DNA of 64,000 nucleotides from Gloeocapsa sp. PCC 7428 (GCF_000317555.1 NC_019745.1:2294001-2358000); one strand, 5' to 3'. Positions 8,842 to 18,352 are shown, numbered from the stretch's first letter. Numbers and translations are program-made. Notes: generated by a model not told the origin, from the sequence alone.

Positions 8842-9906
8842 TTACCAATTACCTATCACCTTTGTGTGACCAACTTTTTCGCGATTATGTGGTTCTAAAA
8901 GATTTACTTCAGGACCACAAGGAATAATTCCACCAGGATTGAGGGGAAATAAATTACCGTAGTAGTCTTGCTTGACAGCTTCTAAATCGCATGTTTCAGC
9001 CACGCCTGGCAACTGATACAAGTCGCGCAAGTAAGGTCCTAGATTGGGATAATCTTGAATGCGGCGACGGTTACATTTAAATAAACCGTAGTAAACGACA
9101 TCAAAGCGAAACAATGTTGTAAATAGACGCACATCCGCGAGGGTTACACTGTCACCACAAAGATATCGATTTGAATCTAATGCGGTATCAATTTCATCTA
9201 AAGTAGCAAATAGCTCATTGCAAGCTTGTTCATAAGCTTCCTGCGTTTGTGCAAAACCACAACGGTACACGCCGTTATTGACTGCATGATAAATCTTCTC
9301 ATTCCACCAATCAATTTTTTCGCGCAGTTGTTCAGGGTAAAGATCGCGTGTGGGATGCTTTGCAACTTGATTGAATTGTGAGTTCAACATCACTATAATT
9401 TCAGAACTCTCGTTATTCACAATCGTCTTCGTCTGTTTATCCCACAATACAGGCACGGTAGAACGTCCACCATATCCAGGTTTTGCTAACTGATACACTT
9501 GCCCTAGGGTGCGACAGCCGTTTTCTTCTTTGTCAAGTATCCAACCGCCTTCCAGCGGTGAAGGAGACACGGTAGAGACTGAGATCGCATCTTCCAATCC
9601 TTTCAACGCCCGTACAACCAGCGTCCGATGCGCCCACGGACATCCTAACCCAACATAAAGTTGATAGCGTCCTGAAAAAGGTGGATACGAATTTCCCTCT
9701 GCTGCACCTATAAAGTTGCGAAACTCGCTGTTAGGACGAATGTACGCACCTGCGCGATCGCGTGGCGCTAGCTTTGACATCATCATATGCCAAAGATTTG
9801 TCCAAACAAACTTGCCTAACCAAACGATCCACTTCGATGGTAATTTACCGCGCTTGGTGGCGATCGCCTTCTTATTTTCATCTTGTGTAGAGGACATAAC
9901 ACGCAC
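8842..9906 (-). CDS. glutathionyl-hydroquinone reductase (xi-class GST)
   Basis: The 354-residue protein belongs to the xi-class glutathione transferases, which use a cysteine to reduce glutathionyl-hydroquinones. The active site is VGLGCPWAHRTLVV (about 86-99, with CPWA). SPSPLEGGWI, STVPVLWDKQTKTIVNNESS (GSH site, ending in the E-S pair), and an all-alpha C-terminal domain with RFDVVYYGLFKCN follow. It is cytoplasmic. It lies 20 bases downstream of fghA in the same direction, suggesting one transcript concerned with glutathione-linked detoxification. Length fits the family (about 320-360). Confidence 0.88.
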   Translation of the reverse strand: MRVMSSTQDENKKAIATKRGKLPSKWIVWLGKFVWTNLWHMMMSKLAPRDRAGAYIRPNSEFRNFIGAAEGNSYPPFSGRYQLYVGLGCPWAHRTLVVRALKGLEDAISVSTVSPSPLEGGWILDKEENGCRTLGQVYQLAKPGYGGRSTVPVLWDKQTKTIVNNESSEIIVMLNSQFNQVAKHPTRDLYPEQLREKIDWWNEKIYHAVNNGVYRCGFAQTQEAYEQACNELFATLDEIDTALDSNRYLCGDSVTLADVRLFTTLFRFDVVYYGLFKCNRRRIQDYPNLGPYLRDLYQLPGVAETCDLEAVKQDYYGNLFPLNPGGIIPCGPEVNLLEPHNREKVGHTKVIGNW

Positions 9907-9926
9907 TCCTACGAACGTAGGAACAA

Positions 9927-10772
9927 TTAATTCAACAGTGCAGCAGCATGATGACGAATGTGGTCTTCTATAAAAGTAGCAATAAAGTAATAACTATGGT
10001 CGTAACCAGGTTGCATCCGTAAGTTTAACGGTTGGTTAGCTTTGGCGCACGCGCTTGCAAATAATTCTGGCTTGAGTTGATCGACTAAAAATTTATCCGC
10101 AGTACCTTGATCGATCAGTATCGGACGTTGATAGTTTGCCTTCAGTACTAATTCCGTTGCATCATAGGTACGCCAACTTTTGCGATCTGTACCCAAATAA
10201 CGCGACAAAGCTTTTTCACCCCAAGGACACTGCATCGGTGCAACAATTGGCGCAAACGCAGAAACAGACTGGTATCGATCGGGGTTACGCAACGCGCATA
10301 CAAGCGCCCCATGTCCCCCCATTGAATGACCAAAAATTCCTTGTTCTGGTTGTACTGAGAAATTCTCGGCAATGAGTGCAGGTAATTCGCGCACGATGTA
10401 ACTGTACATTTGATAATGCGATCGCCACGGAACTTCTGTCGCATCAACATAAAAACCTGCACCTGTCCCAAAGTCCCAGTCCTCATCTTCGCCTGCAATT
10501 CCCGTATTCCTGGGGCTAGTATCAGGGACAACTAACATTAATCCATATTCAGCTGCGTAACGCTGCGCCCCTGCTTTGACGATGAAGTTTTCTTCGGTGC
10601 AAGTTAACCCTGAAAGAAAATACAATACTGGAACTCGTTGCGACTTTGCTTGCGGCGGTTGGTATACAGCAAAACGCATTTCAATGTTGCAAGTTTCCGA
10701 CTGATGGCGATAAAAGCCGACAGTACCATCAAAACAGCGATATTCACTTGTTAGTTTGAGCGATGCAGCCAT
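9927..10772 (-). CDS. fghA: S-formylglutathione hydrolase
   Basis: The enzyme hydrolyses S-formylglutathione to formate and glutathione, the second step of glutathione-dependent formaldehyde oxidation. The 281-residue esterase-D-like alpha/beta hydrolase shows [14 protein letters not shown] (about 49-62), the nucleophile elbow [10 protein letters not shown] (about 148-157), the acid region [11 protein letters not shown] and the catalytic histidine in YDHSYYFI. The first-step enzyme (frmA/adhC) is 1 kb upstream in the same direction, separated by rbp and rpsU. Confidence 0.95.
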   Translation of the reverse strand: MAASLKLTSEYRCFDGTVGFYRHQSETCNIEMRFAVYQPPQAKSQRVPVLYFLSGLTCTEENFIVKAGAQRYAAEYGLMLVVPDTSPRNTGIAGEDEDWDFGTGAGFYVDATEVPWRSHYQMYSYIVRELPALIAENFSVQPEQGIFGHSMGGHGALVCALRNPDRYQSVSAFAPIVAPMQCPWGEKALSRYLGTDRKSWRTYDATELVLKANYQRPILIDQGTADKFLVDQLKPELFASACAKANQPLNLRMQPGYDHSYYFIATFIEDHIRHHAAALLN

Positions 10773-10844
10773 GTCAAACAGGTTTAGATAAGCGTCGATC
10801 TGATTTTAGACTAAGCGGCGATCGCGCTCTCTTTTCCACTGACT

Positions 10845-11036
10845 TCAATAGCGACGCTTTCCTTGCTTGCGTTGCTTGTGCTTGGTAAGTTCTTTGCGCT
10901 TGCGTTTTTCAATTGGTGTCTCAAAGTGACGATTTTTCCGCATATCTGGGAAAATCCCTGCTTTAGATACTTGTCGTTTAAAACGACGCAAAGCTGAGTC
11001 AATGCCTTCGTTTTCACCTAGAATTATTTGGGTCAT
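10845..11036 (-). CDS. rpsU: 30S ribosomal protein S21
   Basis: The product is 63 residues from [20 protein letters not shown], with the basic C-terminus [20 protein letters not shown] typical of S21. A start 12 bases further upstream exists, but the site GGAAGAGA sits correctly before the ATG at 11036. It follows the RNA-binding protein gene by about 80 bases in the same direction. An rbp-rpsU pair is a known cold-responsive arrangement in filamentous cyanobacteria. Confidence 0.95.
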   Translation of the reverse strand: MTQIILGENEGIDSALRRFKRQVSKAGIFPDMRKNRHFETPIEKRKRKELTKHKQRKQGKRRY

Positions 11037-11118
11037 TCTCTCTTCCAATAGATAATAAAAAAGGCAGACTCTTTGTCTGCCCCTAAGACCTTAGAGTAAA
11101 ATTTGTTGGTCGCGAACC

Positions 11119-11430
11119 CTAGTAGCGGCGCGAGTATCCGCCACCACCGTTTCCTCGCCTTCCACCACCACCACCAGAAGATCTATCTTCTCTAGGTTTA
11201 GCTTTATTTACTTTAAGATTGCGCCCCATCCACTCAGCACCATCAAGTGCTTCAATTGCCGCAGCTTCTTCGGCTTCTGTTCCCATTTCAACAAAAGCAA
11301 AACCTCTTACGCGCCCTGTCTCGCGGTCTGTAGGTAGTTGTACGCTCTTAACGTCTCCATATTCAAGAAATACTTGCTTGAGGTCTTCTTGCTCTACCTG
11401 GTAAGATAGATTACCGACATAAATTGACAT
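11119..11430 (-). CDS. RRM-type RNA-binding protein (cyanobacterial Rbp family)
   Basis: The 103-residue protein has one RRM. RNP2 is SIYVGNLSYQ (residues 2-11), RNP1 is RGFAFVEM (about 42-49), and a glycine/arginine-rich tail (GGGGGRRGNGGGGYSRRY) follows. This is the architecture of cold-induced cyanobacterial Rbp proteins with a Gly-rich C-terminus. The start at 11430 puts RNP2 at the N-terminus; the longer reading from 11448 has no family support. A long untranslated leader upstream (to frmA's terminator, about 290 bases) is consistent with post-transcriptional cold control. rpsU follows. Confidence 0.93.
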   Translation of the reverse strand: MSIYVGNLSYQVEQEDLKQVFLEYGDVKSVQLPTDRETGRVRGFAFVEMGTEAEEAAAIEALDGAEWMGRNLKVNKAKPREDRSSGGGGGRRGNGGGGYSRRY

Positions 11431-11719
11431 AAAAGTCTCCAGAATCAAAGATGTAGAGAATTAGATTCGGAGAGAGGTCTGTGATGTGAAAACAACAAAC
11501 TGCACAACCGAATGTAATCTGTAATTGACACTTTAACACAAGTCGCAAGGTTGTGTTAGTCAAGAATAGCAAACGATAACGTGAATTCAAGTTAACTTTT
11601 TTTCAGGATTGACGTTCGCACGTCTTGCAAATGACTTTGGACTAAATACTAGCAGTAAAGGCGTATTGCTAGTACATCTACCATTCTTTACTAGTTTGCC
11701 AACATTAAAAAAATTTAAC
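11431..11719. other. probable regulated 5' leader of rbp
   Basis: About 290 bases without a gene lie between the frmA terminator and the Rbp start. Cold-inducible rbp genes in cyanobacteria often have long 5' leaders. I see no specific motif that I can name; the region is AT-rich near 11580-11720. A promoter is expected but not identified. Confidence 0.35.
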
Positions 11720-11756
11720 AATTTAGGAGGAGTATTAATTATTCCTCCTAAATTTT
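11720..11756 (-). terminator. rho-independent terminator after frmA
   Basis: AATTTAGGAGGA (11720-11731) and TCCTCCTAAATT (11743-11754) form a 12-bp stem. On the minus strand A/T-rich sequence with a T-run follows just downstream. It lies 12 bases after the frmA stop. T-runs on both sides make it usable in both directions. Confidence 0.8.
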
Positions 11757-11767
11757 TTAGCTTCTAA

Positions 11768-12877
11768 CTAAAACGTTACCACACTGCGGATCGATTCACC
11801 TTTATGCATTAAATCAAACGCGTCATTAATCCGTTCTAATGGCATAGTGTGCGTAATCAAGTCATCAATGTTAATTTTGCCTTCCATATACCAATCAACA
11901 ATTTTGGGGACATCAGTGCGCCCTCTAGCGCCGCCAAATGCCGAACCTTTCCAAACACGTCCCGTCACTAATTGAAAAGGACGAGTACAAATTTCTTGAC
12001 CAGCAGCAGCGACACCAATAATCACACTGACACCCCAGCCTTTGTGACAGCACTCTAATGCTTGACGCATGACATTCACGTTGCCAATGCATTCAAAAGT
12101 ATAATCAGCACCGCCCTTTGTGAGATCAACTAGATAGGGTACTAAATCACCTTCAACTTCTTTCGGATTAACAAAGTGCGTCATCCCGAATTTTTCAGCT
12201 AAGGCTCGCTTACTCGGATTAATATCCACGCCGACAATCATTTCGGCTCCCACCATGCGAGCGCCTTGAATGACATTCAAACCAATGCCGCCTAGTCCAA
12301 AAACGATGACTTTTGCCCCTGGCTCAACTTTGGCAGTGTAAATCACCGCTCCAATACCAGTCGTCACCCCGCAACCGATGTAACACACTTTATCAAAGGG
12401 CGCATCTTCGCGAATTTTAGCTACCGCAATTTCTGGCAAAACTGTATAATTAGCAAAAGTGGAGGTTCCCATGTAGTGGTGGAGCATCGTGCCATCAAGC
12501 GAAAAGCGGCTTGTCCCATCTGGCATCACACCACGCCCTTGCGTTGGGCGGATAGCTTGACAAAGATTTGTTTTGCGACTGAGACAATATTCGCACTGGC
12601 GGCACTCTGGAGTATAGAGCGGAATAACGCGATCGCCAACTTTGAGGCTAGTCACTCCTGCACCCACCTCAACAACAACACCCGCACCTTCATGCCCTAA
12701 AATTGCTGGAAATAAACCTTCAGGATCGGCGCCAGAAAGCGTGAAAGCATCAGTATGACATACTCCAGTCGCTTTGATCTCGACTAAAACTTCTCCTGAT
12801 TTGGGTCCTTCAAGTTGTACCGTTTCAATCGACAATGGTTTATCAGCTTCAAAAGCAACTGCTGCTTTAACATCCAT
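11768..12877 (-). CDS. frmA: S-(hydroxymethyl)glutathione dehydrogenase / class III alcohol dehydrogenase
   Basis: The enzyme oxidises the formaldehyde-glutathione adduct with NAD to S-formylglutathione. The 369-residue zinc MDR protein shows the catalytic-zinc motif [17 protein letters not shown] (about 37-53), GHEGAGVV, the structural-zinc cysteines [15 protein letters not shown] (about 92-106), [17 protein letters not shown] and the NAD fold [16 protein letters not shown]. All are class III signatures. It is followed by a terminator, so it is transcribed separately from rbp-rpsU-fghA, but pathway logic links it to fghA. Confidence 0.96.
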   Translation of the reverse strand: MDVKAAVAFEADKPLSIETVQLEGPKSGEVLVEIKATGVCHTDAFTLSGADPEGLFPAILGHEGAGVVVEVGAGVTSLKVGDRVIPLYTPECRQCEYCLSRKTNLCQAIRPTQGRGVMPDGTSRFSLDGTMLHHYMGTSTFANYTVLPEIAVAKIREDAPFDKVCYIGCGVTTGIGAVIYTAKVEPGAKVIVFGLGGIGLNVIQGARMVGAEMIVGVDINPSKRALAEKFGMTHFVNPKEVEGDLVPYLVDLTKGGADYTFECIGNVNVMRQALECCHKGWGVSVIIGVAAAGQEICTRPFQLVTGRVWKGSAFGGARGRTDVPKIVDWYMEGKINIDDLITHTMPLERINDAFDLMHKGESIRSVVTF

Positions 12878-13238
12878 TTTGTAGTGTTCTCCGTGTTTTG
12901 CTGCTCAAAAAAATCTGCAATTTGTATTAATGCTTCTTGCCGTCATTTATTAACTTCAGGACTTACGCAGCAGCTACCCAGAACAATTACTGCTTCATGA
13001 GTAGCCGCTTTTTTGGAGGGGCTTTGGGGGAATGGGGGGAAGCCCCCCAAGTCTTGGTTCTGATTCAACCACTAAGATTGCGCAAGTCATAAACTTGTTA
13101 TTTGCAATACTCTTGGTCTATCAAAAGAGTGAATTTGTTTAACAACCTATCATAGGAAAACCTCTATCTAGAGCGCGATTTAGCCGATGAGCCAAATGAA
13201 GTAAAACTAGGATGCCAAATTTAATGGAATTGTATTCT
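12878..13238. other. intergenic region with a GC-rich hairpin repeat
   Basis: No gene is seen in 361 bases between divergent genes. At 13017-13050, GGGGCTTTGGGGGAATGG and AAGCCCCCC form a strong hairpin (GGGGCTT/AAGCCCC) of the CCCCC/GGGGG repeat family that also occurs near 8620, 13945 and 37570. Confidence 0.5.
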
Positions 13239-13679
13239 ATGAAACTAAGTCACTTCACAAAACGGCTTGCCGCAGTAGGACGCACAATAGCAACCGTGCT
13301 ATTTCTCGCTGCGATCGCCTTTGTTTGGCAGGGTACTTTCTTAAATACTGATGCGATCGCTGCTCCCCATGCAACCTTAATCGCAGCCGATCTAGGAGAT
13401 CAAGCACAAGACAAAGTGCAAGAAGATGCTGGACGTGCTAAGGGCTTCATTCGAGATACCGCAGATCGCGTTGAAGAAACAGCAAAGAAAAATGCTAAGC
13501 GTGTAGAAGAAGCAACCGACGGCGATGGTAATTTCGTTGAACGTAGAGCAAAAAAAGACGCGGCTCGTATTGAGAAAAGAGCAGAAGAAGACGCGGCTCG
13601 CACTCAAAAAGCAGTAGACAATACCAAAAATGCTGTTGAACGTACTATCGATAGTATCAAAGAAGCTTTCAGCGATTAA
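13239..13679 (+). CDS. exported LEA-like protein with 11-residue repeats
   Basis: The 146-residue protein (from MKLSHFTKRLAAVGRTIA) has an N-terminal hydrophobic segment (about residues 14-33) followed by an Ala-rich stretch with a possible cleavage near AIAAP, so it is probably exported or membrane-anchored. The mature part is highly charged and alanine-rich. It has consecutive 11-mers RAKKDAARIEK / RAEEDAARTQK / AVDNTKNAVER, which resemble group 3 LEA repeats that form amphipathic helices on drying. The 33-nt units at 13550-13615 are clear DNA duplicates. Upstream ATG codons at 13212 and 13224 are alternatives; 13239 gives the most normal signal sequence. A role in desiccation tolerance is inference. 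Confidence 0.7.
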   Translation: MKLSHFTKRLAAVGRTIATVLFLAAIAFVWQGTFLNTDAIAAPHATLIAADLGDQAQDKVQEDAGRAKGFIRDTADRVEETAKKNAKRVEEATDGDGNFVERRAKKDAARIEKRAEEDAARTQKAVDNTKNAVERTIDSIKEAFSD

Positions 13680-14020
13680 ATAATTTGTGATTATTTGATT
13701 CAAGGCGCACGCCGCTTAATTTAGCACTTTAAGCTTGATAAATTCACTGCTAGACAAAAGAAGTTTCTTGCGTATAAATACGGGAGTTTCATTAGTTCTA
13801 AGTGCGTGAAATTACATACGAGGTGCTGGGCGGAGGTCTTCCGCCCTTTGTCAATTTTGCCTAACTCTGAGTTTCAAAGGGTATCTGCAATTCATACACA
13901 AGGTTTGTTAGACTTCCTGCATAGATCCCTTACGCCCCCCTGCCCCCAATTCTGGGGGATTCTGAAGTTTAAGTCCCCCACTTGTGGGGGATTTGCAACC
14001 GACCTACTGAGTAATAACGA
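13680..14020. repeat. intergenic region with CCCCC/GGGGG palindromes
   Basis: No gene is seen in 341 bases between convergent genes. GGCGGAGGTCTTCCGCC (13829-13845) is a hairpin. At about 13935-13992, CCCCCAATTCTGGGGG and AAGTCCCCCACTTGTGGGGG are perfect or near-perfect palindromes of a repeat family with other copies in this window. Confidence 0.7.
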
Positions 14021-14815
14021 TCATGCCGAGCCAGGCTCAGTTAGTTGGCGGTGCTGCTCAGCCGCGATAGTATCCGGTAAGACTTTACTGACATTGCCTT
14101 GAATCTTGGTCATCACTGAACCAGCGATAACAGAATCCTTACCCGCCATTAGTGCCTCAAACCCTTGCTTAGCAACCTCGGCCGGATCGTCCTTTTTGCT
14201 CGCACCTGCCTTAGTGTCATCCATACCAGCGCGATGGAAGAAGTTAGTATCAGTTGGTCCAGGCATGAGGGAAGTTACAGTAACGCCTGTGTCTTTTAGC
14301 TCGTTGCGCAATCCCTCAGCAAACGAATGCACAAACGCTTTAGATGCCGCATAAACTGCCTCAAAAGGTCCAGGCATCAGCGCTGCGATTGATGAGGTGA
14401 ACAAAATTTTTCCTTTGCTACGCTCCACCATATCTTTTACTACTCGCTTAGCAAGATGAACGGACGATACAACATTGAGGTTGATTAAATTAAGTTCGTC
14501 CTGCAAGTCAGTCTCGCGGGCAAAATCACCACCGACACCAACACCCGCGTTAATTGCGATCGCTTCCACAGGTTGTCCTATTGCTTTAATTTGGCTGTAA
14601 AGCGCCTCAACACCATCATAAGTAGCAAGATCAGCTTGAACTGTCTTGACCTTAGCACCTAGCTTTTCAAAGGCTTGAGCCGCTTCATTGATACTTTCTC
14701 CTGTAGCTGTGACGAGAAGATCGAAGCCGTTTTGAGCAAACTGCTTTGCAAGCTCATAACCAATGCCATTAGAAGCACCAGTTACAACAGCTAAAGGTCG
14801 AGTTAACGAATTCAT
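14021..14815 (-). CDS. short-chain dehydrogenase/reductase (SDR)
   Basis: This 264-residue classical SDR starts MNSLTRPLAVVTGASNGIGY. It shows the cofactor motif TGASNGIG (about 12-19), the NAG motif in AINAGVGVGG (about 90-99), the catalytic Ser region LFTSSIAALMPG, and YAASKAFVHSFAEGL (about 155-169) with the Tyr-x3-Lys pair. A good site GGGAG precedes the ATG at 14815; a longer frame to 14854 lacks support. Substrate unknown. It is divergent from rpmI. Confidence 0.88.
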   Translation of the reverse strand: MNSLTRPLAVVTGASNGIGYELAKQFAQNGFDLLVTATGESINEAAQAFEKLGAKVKTVQADLATYDGVEALYSQIKAIGQPVEAIAINAGVGVGGDFARETDLQDELNLINLNVVSSVHLAKRVVKDMVERSKGKILFTSSIAALMPGPFEAVYAASKAFVHSFAEGLRNELKDTGVTVTSLMPGPTDTNFFHRAGMDDTKAGASKKDDPAEVAKQGFEALMAGKDSVIAGSVMTKIQGNVSKVLPDTIAAEQHRQLTEPGSA

Positions 14816-14990
14816 CAATGCACTCCCAAGATGGTTAACACAGATTGTGTACAAATTTCCACCATCCTAAAAAAGTAACAGTAGGTTTACGTCTTTCCCA
14901 CGACAGATCGCGGACGCTAGCAAGTCACACTAATGCAGGACAGGCAACGACATGGTATGATGATAGATTGTGTCGAATTAATAAAAACTC

Positions 14991-15188
14991 ATGCCAAAAC
15001 TTAAAACCAGAAAAGCAGCGGCAAAAAGGTTTCGTGCAACTGGTAGCGGAAAAATTGTTCGCCGCAAAGCGTTCAAAAACCACTTACTACAGCACAAATC
15101 TTCTGCAAGAAAGCGTCGCCTCTCACAAATGGAAATCGTCAACGAACGTGACGAGCAAAACGTCCGTTTCATGCTGCCATACTTGTAA
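14991..15188 (+). CDS. rpmI: 50S ribosomal protein L35
   Basis: The 65-residue basic protein begins [20 protein letters not shown] and contains [16 protein letters not shown], the classic L35 sequence. rplT follows 21 bases downstream. infC, which precedes this pair in many bacteria, is not present here; that separation is common in cyanobacteria. A TATGAT hexamer at about 14955 may be the -10 box. Confidence 0.97.
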   Translation: MPKLKTRKAAAKRFRATGSGKIVRRKAFKNHLLQHKSSARKRRLSQMEIVNERDEQNVRFMLPYL

Positions 15189-15209
15189 TTTAACTTTTAG
15201 GAAAAAACT

Positions 15210-15563
15210 ATGACACGCGTCAAACGTGGTAATGTTGCGCGCAAGCGCCGTAAGAAAATTCTCAAACTAGCGAAAGGTTTTCGCGGTTCGCACTCGACTC
15301 TGTTTCGCACCGCAAATCAACAAGTGATGAAGGCACTGCGAAGCGCCTATCGCGATCGCAAAAAGCGCAAGCGTGATTTCCGTCGGTTGTGGATTACCCG
15401 CATCAATGCTGCGGCAAGACAGCATGATATGAGTTACAGCCAACTGATCGGAAACCTGAAAAAAGCCAATGTTCAACTCAATCGTAAAATGTTGGCACAA
15501 ATGGCAGTCCTCGATCCAACAGGTTTTGCCAAAGTCGCAGAGATGGCACAGTCGCAAGGATAA
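15210..15563 (+). CDS. rplT: 50S ribosomal protein L20
   Basis: The 117-residue basic protein has the start [40 protein letters not shown] and [17 protein letters not shown], the L20 signature. It lies 21 bases after rpmI with a site TTTAGGAAA before its ATG. L20 assembles early on 23S rRNA and represses its own operon in other bacteria. A solute-binding protein gene begins within about 15 bases after it. Confidence 0.97.
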   Translation: MTRVKRGNVARKRRKKILKLAKGFRGSHSTLFRTANQQVMKALRSAYRDRKKRKRDFRRLWITRINAAARQHDMSYSQLIGNLKKANVQLNRKMLAQMAVLDPTGFAKVAEMAQSQG

Positions 15564-15576
15564 AGTAAAATATCAG

Positions 15577-16419
15577 TTGCTGATTCTTATTTGTTCGTTT
15601 CTAACGGCTAGCATGAACATTAGGGCAAGCACAGCGATTGCACGTTGGGAAATTCCATTTGCAATCGCTACCCATGCTGCTAATTTGCCAGAAATTCAGC
15701 AACGCGGCTATTTTATCGTTGCAGTGAAAGACAATTTACGTCCACTTAGTTATCGCGATACCCAAGGAAACCTCCAAGGGCTAGAGATTGACATAGCACA
15801 GCGTTTAGCTCAAGACTTGCTAGGGAATGCTAACGCGGTTCGATTTCAACCTGTCGCCAACCGCGATCGCTTAGCAGCAGTGATAGATCATAAAGTTGAT
15901 CTAGCGATCGCTAATGTAACCGTGACACAATCGCGCGCGCGGTTGGTGGATTTTAGTCTTCCTTACTACTTTGATGGAACAGCGATCGTGACAAAAGTTC
16001 CGTCTGTACAGAACTTGAGTGATTTTGCGGCTAGAAAAATAGCAGTTTTAAATGGTTCAAGTACGATTCCTACGATTCGTTATTTGATTCCATCCGCGCA
16101 ATTAGTCGGTGTTGACTCTTACACACAAGCTTACTCACTTTTAGAATCTAATAATGCTGATGCCTTCGCCGCTGATGCGAGTGTTTTAAGCGGCTGGGTA
16201 CAAGAATATCCACAATATCGCCTTTTGCCAACATTACTTTCAGCAGAGCCAATAGCGATCGCAATGCCCAAAGGCTTGCAATATAATGCTTTGCGACAAC
16301 AGGTAAACGCGGCGATCGCGCGTTACTTCGCTCAAGGGTGGTTACAACAACGCGCCAGCTATTGGGGATTACCAATTAATCAGAAATTTAAAGAACCAAG
16401 CAAAAGCAGGAACTCTTAG
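15577..16419 (+). CDS. family 3 extracellular solute-binding protein (amino-acid ABC transporter type)
   Basis: The protein has a hydrophobic N-terminus (LLILICSFLTASMNIRAS) that looks like a signal peptide. The SBP-bac-3 core follows: LPEIQQRGYFIVAVKDNLRPL (about 35-55), GLEIDIAQRLAQDLL, DLAIANVTVTQSRARLVDFS and YYFDGTAIV. The start is uncertain. TTG at 15577 keeps the signal peptide, while ATG at 15613 would cut it short; neither has a strong ribosome site. It follows rplT with no room for a promoter, yet no permease or ATPase gene is adjacent. Ligand is probably an amino acid, by family only. Confidence 0.8.
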   Translation: MLILICSFLTASMNIRASTAIARWEIPFAIATHAANLPEIQQRGYFIVAVKDNLRPLSYRDTQGNLQGLEIDIAQRLAQDLLGNANAVRFQPVANRDRLAAVIDHKVDLAIANVTVTQSRARLVDFSLPYYFDGTAIVTKVPSVQNLSDFAARKIAVLNGSSTIPTIRYLIPSAQLVGVDSYTQAYSLLESNNADAFAADASVLSGWVQEYPQYRLLPTLLSAEPIAIAMPKGLQYNALRQQVNAAIARYFAQGWLQQRASYWGLPINQKFKEPSKSRNS

Positions 16420-16500
16420 TGTTCACCACTAGCTCCTAGTCACCTATCTCTCTAATAATAAAGACAGAACAAAAACGTTTAATATCTGTATTTACAGACA

Positions 16501-17028
16501 ATGGATAACTCTTTAGCTATTGTTTATCTGGCTATCTTACTCGTGTTATTGTCAGCAGCTGGCTTCACGATTTTCCGTCAGATCTTTAAAACCCGCAAAA
16601 TTGAAAATGCGCTCTCGCGGCTCCAAAAAAAGCTCAATAAGGAAAAGGGAACAACGCAAGAATATTATGAGTTGGCAAGCATTTATTTAGACAAGAAAGT
16701 TTACGCTCAAGCAATCTCGCTGTTTCAAAAAGCACTCAAAGCAGCCGAACAAGAAGAAGAAGACAATATTGCTCCTATATATAACGGGTTAGGTTATGCT
16801 TACTTTGCTCAAGAGCAGTATGATTTAGCAATTCGCAACTACAAAGAAGCTATTAAACATCGACCTCAATACATTACCGCGCTCAACAATTTAGGTCATG
16901 CTTACGAACGCAAAAGTTTAACGGCTCAAGCACTACAAACCTATGAGCAAGCGCTAGAATTTGAACCTAACAATTCCACAGCTAAGCGCAGATCGGAAAA
17001 GCTACGCAGGAGATTAGTCACTTCATAA
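16501..17028 (+). CDS. ycf37: TPR protein, Ycf37-like photosystem I assembly factor
   Basis: The 175-residue protein has one N-terminal membrane helix (LAIVYLAILLVLLSAAGFTI, about 4-23), then three TPR units: TQEYYELASIYLDKKVYAQA, PIYNGLGYAYFAQEQYDLAI and ALNNLGHAYERKSLTAQALQ. This size, the single anchor and the phrase YYELASIYLDKK match cyanobacterial/plastid Ycf37, a thylakoid protein that aids photosystem I stability. A generic TPR protein is the alternative. Confidence 0.75.
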   Translation: MDNSLAIVYLAILLVLLSAAGFTIFRQIFKTRKIENALSRLQKKLNKEKGTTQEYYELASIYLDKKVYAQAISLFQKALKAAEQEEEDNIAPIYNGLGYAYFAQEQYDLAIRNYKEAIKHRPQYITALNNLGHAYERKSLTAQALQTYEQALEFEPNNSTAKRRSEKLRRRLVTS

Positions 17029-17314
17029 TCGAAGCTACGGTATCTACGACAAGTGTGAAATCTAACTAAATCTCTGGTGAACCGCCCTTAACCTACATCA
17101 GTTCGATGCCACCCCTTCATGACACTGTATCTCCAGTTGGTAGGGGAACCGAGCCGTTCAAAGTATCCCAAATTTGGAGGATTTAGAGAGCTAAAAAGCT
17201 TTGAACCGAACCTATCAGATTTATGAGGGAGGGAGCGAGAAACGATTGGTTAACAAAAGTAGAATCATCAACAAACCATCTTTCTCCGCTTCCCTTGTCT
17301 TTATCCCCAGTTGC

Positions 17315-17440
17315 TTATGCTTCTTTGTTCAAAAAAGCTTGAATTTGCTTGATTGCAGCAGGCGCAATATTGAAGACTGCCCAACTTGCTGCGGCAATTA
17401 CAGGAAGTAACACAAAAGCAACACGCATATCGATGTCCAT
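17315..17440 (-). CDS. psbY: photosystem II protein Y
   Basis: The 41-residue product starts [20 protein letters not shown], continues [17 protein letters not shown] and ends in NKEA. One membrane helix followed by a short amphipathic tail is the pattern of PsbY, a peripheral subunit next to cytochrome b559. A strong site AAGAGG lies 7 bases before the ATG at 17440. The gene is monocistronic and too short for common length cut-offs. Confidence 0.92.
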   Translation of the reverse strand: MDIDMRVAFVLLPVIAAASWAVFNIAPAAIKQIQAFLNKEA

Positions 17441-17618
17441 ATCTTTACCTCTTGAAAGTAGAAATTAAAGATTTTTGAATTTTCTCATCTTTTATTGTTA
17501 GCCGAAATTGGTAAAATTTCTAGATCCCCGCGCTGTTATCTTAGCGAGCAAGTTCTTTATGTAAAGATTGTTGTAAACGCATTGTGCTTAAAGCATTTTT
17601 ATGCATACAAAGCACTTT

Positions 17619-18143
17619 CTACGGCAGGAATCCTAAATCGGTGCCTTTACCTGCATGAACGAGCGCTAACTTTTGGTAGTGATGAGCGTGAGCGATTAAA
17701 TCGGCGGCTTCAGTTTCAGAAACTTCACGAATGCATTTGCCAGGAACGCCAACAACCAGCGATCGCGGCGGAACATCTTTATTCACAACAGCACCAGCAC
17801 CAATAATACTCCCTGTGCCTACCCTAACTCCATCCAAGATGACTGCGCCTATTCCGATCAAGCTACCGCGTTCAATATACGCTGAATGCACAACTGCTCG
17901 ATGTCCTACAGTTACGTAATCTTCTAAAATCGTGGGCTTGCCAGGATCGCCATGCAGAATCGCGCCATCCTGAATATTTGTATACTCGCCAATTTCAATC
18001 CGCTCAACATCCCCGCGAATGACAGCGTTATACCAAACACTTACGCCAGCGCCAAGTGTCACTTTACCGACAACGGTAGCATTGGCAGCAACAAAAGCAG
18101 CCGCAGAAAGGTCAGGATCGCTCCAGTAGGATATAACAGACAC
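17619..18143 (-). CDS. gamma-class carbonic anhydrase-like hexapeptide protein
   Basis: The 174-residue left-handed beta-helix protein has repeated hexapeptides (VVGKVTLGAGVSVW, IGIGAVILDGVRVG). The three zinc-binding histidines are in place (AILHGD, TVGHRAVVHS), and VIRGDVERIEIGEYTNIQDG follows the family consensus. A GTG at 18143 puts the start just before SVISYWSDPDLS, the usual family N-terminus. A TTG at 18209 would add 22 residues with no family match. Relatives include PaaY/CaiE-type proteins and the N-terminal domain of CcmM. This is a stand-alone form, so carboxysome involvement is not implied. Confidence 0.88.
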   Translation of the reverse strand: MSVISYWSDPDLSAAAFVAANATVVGKVTLGAGVSVWYNAVIRGDVERIEIGEYTNIQDGAILHGDPGKPTILEDYVTVGHRAVVHSAYIERGSLIGIGAVILDGVRVGTGSIIGAGAVVNKDVPPRSLVVGVPGKCIREVSETEAADLIAHAHHYQKLALVHAGKGTDLGFLP

Positions 18144-18352
18144 AGTAGAATAGATATTATTCTCACAGTTCAACCAAAATTTATCCGCGAATGTGGATAA
18201 AAGAATCAAAACTTGGTTGTTTTATGAGCATATCATGGTGTAAAAACTGATAGAAAGACAGTGCAAGCAAAAAAGTATGACAGCTTTTTAGAGCAATGTC
18301 AAAATAAAACTACTGGCGCTGGTGTACAGAGACTTATGCTGCTTTGCTCTAC

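Noticed and set aside
8519-8898. Several overlapping open frames of 77-86 codons
   Set aside because: They read repeat sequence on both strands, have no family resemblance and lack ribosome sites.
14815-14854. Longer N-terminus of the SDR (start 14854)
   Set aside because: The ribosome site GGGAG and the family start both favour ATG 14815.
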